Shown here piece after piece: positions 26,187-32,660 of a stretch of DNA of 34,643 nt. Source of the stretch: Bacteroides sp. SM23_62_1. GTDB lineage: Bacteria > Bacteroidota > Bacteroidia > Bacteroidales > SM23-62. The stretch spans positions 1-34,643 of the forward strand of contig LJUQ01000015.1 of NCBI GenBank assembly GCA_001304505.1, written 5' to 3'. The notes below the pieces were generated by a model that worked only from the letters and a program-made list of their open reading frames with translations, ran no database searches and was not told where the DNA came from. The first letter of the stretch is position 1. Every line of letters starts with the position of its first letter. The position numbers and the translations under genes were made by a program.

Positions 26187-26291
26187 ATTTACCACGGCGT
26201 TCACAGAGAAAGGACAGAGCATACAGAGTATTTAAAATCAGGATGGTTAACCTGTGTTCTTTGTTGATACTCTGTGCAGTCTGTGGTAAAT
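26187..26291. repeat. Palindromic dispersed repeat (CACAGAG type)
   Basis: The left arm opens with ATTTACCAC and contains CACAGAG, GACAGAG and ACAGAGTAT words; the right arm (26252-26291) reads back through ATACTCTGTG to GTGGTAAAT. The arms form a long imperfect hairpin. It lies in the divergent gap 26128-26491 between the aldo/keto reductase and the ThuA-like gene. It belongs to the same type as 28857-28963 and 30169-30274. Confidence 0.75.
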
Positions 26292-26339
26292 TTCTTTTAT
26301 CTTTGAATAAGTCAAATGATAAAGTATAGAGTGTTTTTG

Positions 26340-26412
26340 TAAATCTGCTAAAATCTGAGGTAACATCTGCGAATAACTTGTCTGGCTTAGGCGGATCTGA
26401 GAGAAACAGATA
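26340..26412. repeat. Partial copy of the MITE-like element at 31132-31311
   Basis: Words AAATCTG, CATCTGCGAA and CTTGTCTGGCTTAGGCGGAT, followed by CTGAGAGAAA, repeat in order and on the opposite strand the core of the 180-bp element (GATCCGCCTCAGGCGGACAAG there). The terminal repeats are missing, so it is a remnant. Confidence 0.5.
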
Positions 26413-26491
26413 TTTGTTTTAAATTTTCAACCTAGTCAAGGGAAATGATTTCCTAACAGGGTATTCAGAATACATAATTATATAAAATAAA

Positions 26492-27256
26492 ATGAAAAGA
26501 ATAATTTTGATAATGATTCTGCCGGTTATTATCTCCTGCACACCACGGAAGGACAATGAGGAAGGGAAGAAAATCCTGATATATACACGCAATGGAGAAG
26601 GTTATGTACATGACAATATCGAAGCAAGTGTCATTGCACTGGAGAGCATTTGCAGTGAACTTAGCATCGAGACTGTTGTTTCAGATGATCCCGTTATATT
26701 TAATGATGAATACCTGGTTCAGTTTGATGGGATTATTTTTTCAAATACGAATAACGAAGCATTCCTGGCAGATGACCAGCGAAGATCATTCCAGGAATTT
26801 ATCCATTCAGGAAAGGGATTTATTGGTATTCATTCCGCCACTGGTTCGGAAAGAGAATGGCCATGGTTCTGGTCATTGCTGGGAGGTAAATTCCTGAGGC
26901 ACCCTCCCTTCCAGCCCTTCAATATAAAAGTTATTGATTCAAATCATCAATCTACTGACTTTTTACCTGAAATTTGGGAGTGGGAAGATGAATGTTATTA
27001 TGTTCATTACATTAATCCTGGCATTCGTGTTTTACTGGCAGCGGATCTTACTACTGTAGATGATGATGAGCGGGAAGATTACCCGGGAACAATATATGGC
27101 GACCTGTTTCCACTGGCCTGGTGCCATCACTATGAAGGTGGGCGTGTATGGTATACTGCACTCGGCCATACCCGGGAGCATTATAGTGATTCACTTTTCA
27201 GAGAACATCTGAAGGGAGGGATACAATGGATCTTGGAGTTAGAAGATTATGAATAA
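26492..27256 (+). CDS. ThuA-like domain lipoprotein
   Basis: 254 residues. A short signal with lipobox IISC (Cys ~16) begins it. The rest is one ThuA domain, a class I glutamine-amidotransferase-like fold: KILIYTRNGEGYVHDNIE, FDGIIFSNTNNEAF, FQEFIHSGKGFIGIHSATGSE, WSLLGGKFLRHPPF, PLAWCHHYEGGRVWYTALGHTREHY. ThuA-type proteins take part in sugar metabolism (trehalose utilisation in rhizobia; some act on 3-keto-glycosides). The Gfo/Idh/MocA-type lipoprotein directly downstream is a frequent partner, and together they suggest extracytoplasmic oxidation or lysis of glycosides. Gap to the next gene: 148 bases. Confidence 0.88.
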   Translation: MKRIILIMILPVIISCTPRKDNEEGKKILIYTRNGEGYVHDNIEASVIALESICSELSIETVVSDDPVIFNDEYLVQFDGIIFSNTNNEAFLADDQRRSFQEFIHSGKGFIGIHSATGSEREWPWFWSLLGGKFLRHPPFQPFNIKVIDSNHQSTDFLPEIWEWEDECYYVHYINPGIRVLLAADLTTVDDDEREDYPGTIYGDLFPLAWCHHYEGGRVWYTALGHTREHYSDSLFREHLKGGIQWILELEDYE

Positions 27257-27404
27257 GTAGACTTGAAAAATGAAAAATGCGAAAGTCGTAATAAACTCGA
27301 AGAACGAAACGGACGAAAATCAACATAAATCCGGGTTTTCACGTGCGCAGAGAGCACCCCATGGGACAGACAGTATCAAATTATTAATTTAAAATTTAAA
27401 TAAA

Positions 27405-28805
27405 TTGAAATCACGAATTGTATTTATTATTCTATTTATTTTGTTATCAGCTTGCAAAAGCCAGAATAAACAGTTTCAAGATGGATCAGATATGTTCACA
27501 GGTAAAAGGAATGAGATAAAACTGATAACTCTTGACCCGGGCCATTTTCATGCTGCACTGGTACAGAAAATCATGTATGAGACGGTCGATTCTGTGGTTC
27601 ATGTATTTGCCCCTGAAGGCCAGGATGTCCTGGATCACCTGGCAAGGATTGAAGGATTTAATAGCAGAATTGAAAATCCGACTTCCTGGGTTGAAAAGGT
27701 TTACACTGGCCCGGATTTCCTTGACAGGATGCTTCGTATAAAGTCCGGTAATGTGATCATTTTATCAGGGAATAATGCAAGGAAAACAGAATATATTGAT
27801 AAAGCTGTTAAAGCAGGGCTCAATGTGCTGGCCGATAAACCTATGGTTATCACACATGAGGATTTTACCCTGCTTGAAGAGGCATTCAGGACGGCGGCCG
27901 AAAAAGGTGTTTTATTATATGATATCATGACTGAGAGATATGAGATTACGAACATCCTTCAAAGGGAATTATCCATGATTACCGAAGTTTTTGGTGAGCT
28001 GATCAAAGGTACACCGGAAGATCCTGCAATTACCAAAGAAAGTGTTCATCATTTTTTTAAGTATGTTTCAGGGTCACCCTTAATAAGACCGGCCTGGTTT
28101 TTTGATGTCAGGCAACAGGGTGAGGGTATTGTGGATGTATCAACCCATCTTGTTGACCTGATTCAATGGGAAGCATTTCCGGACCGGATAATGGATAAAT
28201 CAGACATTGAGGTACTTTCTGCAAGAAGGTGGTCGACGGACCTTACAATTGAACAGTTCAGCAAGGTGACCGGAATTGAGACCTTTCCGGAATATTTATC
28301 GGATAATGTTGAAGATGGTGTATTGAAAGTATTTTCAAATGGAGAAATCCTGTACACTCTCCGGGGGATAAATGCAAAAGTTTCTGTTGCATGGAATTAC
28401 CAGGCACCCGAAGGAACGGGTGATACCCATTATTCAATCATGAAGGGAACACGTTGTAACCTTGTTATCAGGCAGGGTGAGAGTGAAAATTTTCAACCAA
28501 CCCTGTATGTTGAATTAAATGAAAACGTTCCTCCAGCATTATTTGAAAATGATTTAATAGCAGGGCTTGAGGATATTGCAGTTAAATATCCAGGTGTCGG
28601 ATCGAGAAAGAAAAATGACAGAACCTGGATCATTGATATCCCTGATAAGTATAAGGTGGATCATGAAGCTCATTTCGGACAGGTAATGGAAAAATTCCTT
28701 CAATACCTTCAGGATGGTAAACTTCCTGATTGGGAAGTGCCGAATATGATTACAAAGTATTATACAACCACCAGGGCCCTTGAAATGGCAGGTAAAAGGA
28801 ACTGA
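27405..28805 (+). CDS. Gfo/Idh/MocA-like oxidoreductase lipoprotein with dedicated C-terminal domain
   Basis: 466 residues. The start is a TTG at 27405: no ATG precedes the signal peptide, whose hydrophobic run and lipobox LLSAC (Cys ~17) begin at once after it. The N-terminal half is a Rossmann fold (IKLITLDPGHFHAALV, VIILSGNNARKTEYIDKAVKAG, VLADKPMVIT with the conserved Lys-Pro). The C-terminal half (HHFFKYVSGSPLIRPAWFFDV, GIVDVSTHLVDLIQWE, YHYSIMKGTR-like GDTHYSIMKGTRCNLVIRQG) matches the putative oxidoreductase C-terminal domain found in Bacteroidota. NAD-dependent sugar oxidation or reduction is expected; since it is a lipoprotein, how it gets cofactor outside the cytoplasm is unclear, as for others of this type. 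Confidence 0.85.
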   Translation: MKSRIVFIILFILLSACKSQNKQFQDGSDMFTGKRNEIKLITLDPGHFHAALVQKIMYETVDSVVHVFAPEGQDVLDHLARIEGFNSRIENPTSWVEKVYTGPDFLDRMLRIKSGNVIILSGNNARKTEYIDKAVKAGLNVLADKPMVITHEDFTLLEEAFRTAAEKGVLLYDIMTERYEITNILQRELSMITEVFGELIKGTPEDPAITKESVHHFFKYVSGSPLIRPAWFFDVRQQGEGIVDVSTHLVDLIQWEAFPDRIMDKSDIEVLSARRWSTDLTIEQFSKVTGIETFPEYLSDNVEDGVLKVFSNGEILYTLRGINAKVSVAWNYQAPEGTGDTHYSIMKGTRCNLVIRQGESENFQPTLYVELNENVPPALFENDLIAGLEDIAVKYPGVGSRKKNDRTWIIDIPDKYKVDHEAHFGQVMEKFLQYLQDGKLPDWEVPNMITKYYTTTRALEMAGKRN

Positions 28806-28856
28806 CCTGTTCTTCAACCAGAATAATGGCAACCGGGCCCTTTGGATAAAATAATA

Positions 28857-28963
28857 ATTTAAACACAGAGGCCATAGTGACAGCACAAAGGACACAGAGT
28901 ATTTATAATCAAAACAGTTACTCTGTGTGTTCTGTTTAAACTCTGTGTATTCTGTGGTTAAAT
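28857..28963. repeat. Palindromic dispersed repeat (CACAGAG type)
   Basis: ATTTAAACACAGAG at 28857-28870 pairs imperfectly with CTCTGTGTATTCTGTGGTTAAAT at 28941-28963; inner words ACACAGAGTAT and TTACTCTGTGTG also pair. It occupies the gap 28806-29073, in which no gene or riboswitch is seen. Confidence 0.75.
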
Positions 28964-29073
28964 AAATTCTCAGTATATCCATACAGGTTTAACAGAAATA
29001 TCTATCTTTCGGGACAATTTGTTCTATATCGACTACTGATGTCACAATTAATAAGGGATATCGATAAGATAAG

Positions 29074-30114
29074 ATGGAGCTGATATTTTTATTTCTTTTC
29101 ATAATCTTCATTGTTGGTATTCTGTTATTCGACCTGCTTATTATCGGACGTGAAAGCCATGTTATTTCATTTCGTGAAGCAGCGTTATGGTGCCTGGTCT
29201 GGATAAGCCTTGCCTTACTCTTTTATTTCTTTTTGCGCTGGAAGGGAGAAATCATTCATGGTATCAACTCAGCCGAAGGTCTCATTGAATATAAGAATGA
29301 TTACGGACCTGACCTGGCCTTAGTAGGTGAGAACTACATTGAAAACCTCAGGATCTATCGAAAGTATATTTCTGTTAATTACCTTACCGGTTATATGATT
29401 GAAGAGACCCTATCACTGGATAATCTCTTTGTTATACTCATGATTCTTACTGGTTTTTCAGTTTCTAACAGGAATTATAAAAAGGTACTGTTCTGGGGGA
29501 TTCTGGGAGCTGTTGTACTTAGGTCAGTATTCATTTTTGCAGGGGCCGCCCTGATCCACAGGTTTGAATGGGTACTGCTTATTTTCGGTGCTTTCCTTGT
29601 TTACACAGGTATCAGGTATATGTTAAAAAGAGGGAAGAAACATAAGGATATTAATAAACATTTCCTTTTCCGCTTTCTTTCATCCAACTTCCGTATCTAT
29701 CCCCGCTTTGTTTCAAACCGGTTCTGGATCGTTAAAGAAGGTAAATTTTATCTGACCCCATTGTTTATTGTATTGATCCTGATTGAGTTTACCGATCTTA
29801 TTTTCGCAGCTGATTCTATTCCTGCGATCTTTTCTGTAACACGGGATCCATTTATCGTCTTCTTTTCAAATATTTTTGCAATCATCGGGCTTCGTTCCCT
29901 GTTCTTTTTCCTTGCAAGTATGCATGACCGTTTCAGATTCCTGAAGTATGGGATAAGTGTTCTTCTGATTTTCGTTGGTGTTAAACTTCTGTTGAAGGAT
30001 TTTATTCACGAATGGGGATACCAGTCGGTCTATTCACTTTATATCATTGTCATAATCATCTCCCTGAGCATAGGATTATCATTACTGTTCCCGGCCAGGA
30101 AGGAGAGCGGATAA
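29074..30114 (+). CDS. TerC-family integral membrane protein
   Basis: 346 residues with about nine predicted membrane segments. Hallmarks are the two acidic membrane motifs: EETLSLDNLFVILMI in the third segment, and LIEFTDLIFAADSIPAIFSVTRDPFIVFFSNIFAI later (the second is split here by description only; key residues are Glu, Asp, Asp). A ~70-residue loop after the second segment is longer than usual, and another basic loop follows RYMLKRGKKHKD. TerC/Alx proteins are linked to tellurite resistance, manganese export and protection of secreted metalloproteins. It seems to be a single gene, with palindromic repeats on both sides. No manganese riboswitch was recognised upstream. Confidence 0.9.
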   Translation: MELIFLFLFIIFIVGILLFDLLIIGRESHVISFREAALWCLVWISLALLFYFFLRWKGEIIHGINSAEGLIEYKNDYGPDLALVGENYIENLRIYRKYISVNYLTGYMIEETLSLDNLFVILMILTGFSVSNRNYKKVLFWGILGAVVLRSVFIFAGAALIHRFEWVLLIFGAFLVYTGIRYMLKRGKKHKDINKHFLFRFLSSNFRIYPRFVSNRFWIVKEGKFYLTPLFIVLILIEFTDLIFAADSIPAIFSVTRDPFIVFFSNIFAIIGLRSLFFFLASMHDRFRFLKYGISVLLIFVGVKLLLKDFIHEWGYQSVYSLYIIVIIISLSIGLSLLFPARKESG

Positions 30115-30168
30115 TATATTCAATTGCGGACACCCCCCTTTCAAGGGTTGCTTATTAAATAAAATATC

Positions 30169-30274
30169 TTAAACCACAGAGGACACAGAGTTTTGACAGA
30201 GTTAAAACAGTTCTCAAAATCAATTATTAATATCTCTATTTACTCTGATTATTCTCTGTTAATTCTGCAGTTAA
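30169..30274. repeat. Palindromic dispersed repeat (CACAGAG type)
   Basis: The left arm TTAAACCACAGAGGACACAG with a following GACAGAG word (30169-30201) pairs imperfectly with the right arm CTCTGATTATTCTCTGTTAA and CTGCAGTTAA (30243-30274). It lies in the convergent gap 30115-30342 between TerC and the UPF0316 gene. Confidence 0.7.
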
Positions 30275-30342
30275 TCGGATTTTTGATGCTTTCTTAATTT
30301 AAAGAGCTGTGGGTTAAGCAGATACTGATCCTGTTTAAAACT

Positions 30343-30921
30343 CTATTCCTGCAACAACGACCTTTCCATTTCGGCTTTTTCATTCGCGTCGTAAGGCAAC
30401 GTTTTACTTACGAACCGGATATCTTCCACCGTATAAAATGCCCTGGGATTATATTTACGGATAAGATCCAGAACCTCCTTCATCTGTTTACGCTTAACGA
30501 CTATGAAGAGTACAGCTACATTGCCGTAGACTCCGGTAGCATCGACAGATGTTACAGGGAAGTTATGATCTTTAAGCGCAGTTATCAGTTGACCGGCCTG
30601 TCTCCTGGTAACCACCCGTATTAATTCTATGCCAAGGGCCAGGCGTTCTTCTATGATCATACCTGTCAGGTTACCAGCTGCAAATCCTGCGGCATAAGCT
30701 ATATAACAGGTCCAGTTTTCAAGGTTAGCCATGATCCTGGTAATTGTGATAATCCATACCAGTACCTGGAAGAATCCTATAATTGGTGCAAACTTTTTAA
30801 ATCCCCTGGCTATGAATATCATACGAATCGTATCCATCGACACATCAATTATCCGGGCAAGAAAAATCAGCAGGGGAAGGATAAGATAATCGAAGTACCA
30901 CGTGTCAAAAAAATCTGTCAT
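30343..30921 (-). CDS. UPF0316-family membrane protein (DUF5698 plus DUF2179)
   Basis: 192 residues. Three hydrophobic segments make up the first ~95 residues (LPLLIFLARIIDVSMDTIRMIFIARG, FFQVLVWIITITRIMANL, AYAAGFAAGNLTGMIIEE), followed by a soluble DUF2179 domain (ELIRVVTRRQAGQLITALKD, VTSVDATGVYGNVAVLFIVV, IRKYNPRAFYTVEDIRFVSK). DUF2179 has a PII-like ferredoxin fold also found in YitT proteins. The molecular role of the family is not known. It is transcribed by itself on the minus strand. Confidence 0.9.
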   Translation of the reverse strand: MTDFFDTWYFDYLILPLLIFLARIIDVSMDTIRMIFIARGFKKFAPIIGFFQVLVWIITITRIMANLENWTCYIAYAAGFAAGNLTGMIIEERLALGIELIRVVTRRQAGQLITALKDHNFPVTSVDATGVYGNVAVLFIVVKRKQMKEVLDLIRKYNPRAFYTVEDIRFVSKTLPYDANEKAEMERSLLQE

Positions 30922-30984
30922 TTTTAATATATTTTTGTTATAGTAATTATATCAGGGTGGTTTATTTCCAAAAGACTAAAAATT

Positions 30985-31085
30985 AAAGCATATTCAACGC
31001 CCTCCGGGGTTGTGATCTGGTTTGCATCCTTACCCGGCACTTTGTACCGGGTAATTCATAGTTTGGCCCCTCCGGGATCTTCTAT
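30985..31085. repeat. Degenerate REP-like palindromes
   Basis: In the 515-base gene-free stretch 30922-31436 there are several short palindromes: CCCTCCGGGG near 31001, a clean 8-bp hairpin TTACCCGG (31030-31037) with CCGGGTAA (31047-31054), and CCCCTCCGGGA near 31070. This run resembles REP-type sequence often found around RAYT transposases in Bacteroidota, but no transposase is present. The rest of the stretch holds the MITE-like element listed separately. Confidence 0.45.
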
Positions 31086-31131
31086 CTTACGATGCCCTGC
31101 CTCCCTGTCAGGTGTTATCCCATGAATAAAT

Positions 31132-31311
31132 AGGGTGTGTGAAAAGTTCTTAAAGGCTTCTCGCAGATAATCGCAGATTATGCCGCTGATTTCACAGATC
31201 CGCCTCAGGCGGACAAGTCATTTAAAATCAGCGCATTAAGTTCTGCGAAATTTGCGTTTTAAATCTGCGGGATCTGCGAGAAATAAAAAAAATAGACTTT
31301 TCACACAGCCT
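31132..31311. mobile_element. MITE-like non-coding element, 180 bp
   Basis: The terminal inverted repeats are AGGGTGTGTGAAAAG at the left end and, read from the other strand, AGGCTGTGTGAAAAG at the right (14 of 15). The interior is one long imperfect hairpin: TTCTCGCAGAT / ATCTGCGAGAA arms, repeated CGCAGAT words, and the perfect centre GATCCGCC TCA GGCGGAC. No reading frame of note. A partial copy lies at 26340-26412. Target duplication is not clear. Confidence 0.6.
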
Positions 31312-31436
31312 GTAAATTCGTGGGTTATTATCTATCTGCCATGCACACACATCTCGCCCCTTCTCCCTATTTCCCTGATCCACCTTTTTACCTCCACATT
31401 TTATGCTATGATTTATCAGGGAATTAACCTTCATTA

Positions 31437-32498
31437 TCAGAAACTGAATCCGAGTCCCGGTTTCTGGTTAGGATACATGACACCATCTTTTATCAGGACA
31501 ACTCCTGTTGTTGGATCACCCACAATCCCAATATGGCCATCAAGGTCTGCATAGACAATATTGGGTCTGGAAAGTGCAAAATGTAATCCGGCTGCAATGC
31601 CCAGTTCACACTCATCCAGGCATCCGACCATAGCTTCAATCCCCGCTGCTTTAGCTGCCGAATTAATGTGCATAGCCTCTGTGATACCACCCACTTTCAT
31701 CAGCTTAATGTTGATCATATCGGTAAGGTCGTTGCGGGTAATACGAAAAGCATCTTTCAGGTTCATCAGGCTTTCATCAGCAATAACAGGAACTTCGGTT
31801 TTTTTCGTGATCATTCCGAGCCATTCAAAGTTATTTCTCGGGGTGGGTTGCTCAAATAGTTCAATACCAGCATGTTTGGTGCCAGTCATGAATTTTATTG
31901 CATCAGGAACTGTATAACCCTGGTTGGCATCAAAACGTAATCCGATATGTTTACCAAGCTTTTCCCGTAACCTGAGAATCCGCTCAATATCTTCTGAAAC
32001 ACTGATGCCTCCTTTAACCTTGATGATATGAAATCCTTGTTTTACCAGGTCAACAGCCTTGTCTATCGTATCTTCCAGGGGCATAATTCCAATTGTTATG
32101 CTGGTTGGGATGGACTCCCTGTATCCTCCCAGGAGTTTATACAGTGGTATATTTGCAACTTTTGCCTGGAGGTCATATAGCATCATGTCAACCATTGCCA
32201 TGGTGGAAGGACAGCCTGTCAGGGAGTTCCGCAAAGATTCAAGCACACTGATATATCGGAAAGGATCGCAGTTTTTCAGGTGGGCTTCAATGACGGAATT
32301 AATTTTTTCCAGGACTATATTGACTGTTTCACCCGTGAGAACTTTGTCAGGTGCTGCACATCCAACTGCAACGATTCCCTTATCAGTTTCTGCACGGAGA
32401 AATATATTTTCAAAAGAAGATACCGTCTCATACGCGATCGTATATGGTTCTGATAAACTGAATTCTTCCGACCATCCATCAATCTTCGTGAATTTCAT
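31437..32498 (-). CDS. Enolase-superfamily dipeptide epimerase-like enzyme (muconate lactonising subgroup)
   Basis: 353 residues from the ATG at 32498 (a TTG at 32507 only adds three residues). The superfamily residues are all present: IIKVKGG (base Lys), RFDANQGY (Asp ligand), ELFEQPTP (Glu ligand), PVIADESL (Asp/Glu ligand), NIKLMKVGGI (second Lys), and near the end ADLDGHIGI, the DxD motif that in L-Ala-D/L-Glu-type epimerases binds the dipeptide amino group. The expected reaction is epimerisation of a dipeptide at the C-terminal residue; exact specificity cannot be read. It follows the PP-loop/creatininase fusion on the same strand after 162 bases, so the two may share a transcript. Normal length, no sign of damage. 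Confidence 0.87.
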   Translation of the reverse strand: MKFTKIDGWSEEFSLSEPYTIAYETVSSFENIFLRAETDKGIVAVGCAAPDKVLTGETVNIVLEKINSVIEAHLKNCDPFRYISVLESLRNSLTGCPSTMAMVDMMLYDLQAKVANIPLYKLLGGYRESIPTSITIGIMPLEDTIDKAVDLVKQGFHIIKVKGGISVSEDIERILRLREKLGKHIGLRFDANQGYTVPDAIKFMTGTKHAGIELFEQPTPRNNFEWLGMITKKTEVPVIADESLMNLKDAFRITRNDLTDMINIKLMKVGGITEAMHINSAAKAAGIEAMVGCLDECELGIAAGLHFALSRPNIVYADLDGHIGIVGDPTTGVVLIKDGVMYPNQKPGLGFSF

Positions 32499-32660
32499 AA
32501 GGGACAATTTACGATAGTACTTAAATCAGGGGAGTAATTATTTTGATATATGTAAAGTTACAGGATATTCTGCAGGGATAAATAAATATCCAACAGATTA
32601 AACATGCAATCCTCCGATGTTAATATCTAAATATCTTTATATAAACCGACCAGTCTATTG

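Noticed and set aside
28554-28982. 142-codon minus-strand frame at the end of the oxidoreductase gene
   Set aside because: It runs through the palindromic repeat and antisense to the oxidoreductase; no domain seen.
28983-29073. Manganese (yybP-ykoY) riboswitch before the TerC gene
   Set aside because: The short leader has no recognisable conserved loops of that riboswitch.
32059-32517. 152-codon plus-strand frame
   Set aside because: Antisense to the epimerase-like gene, whose catalytic motifs are complete.
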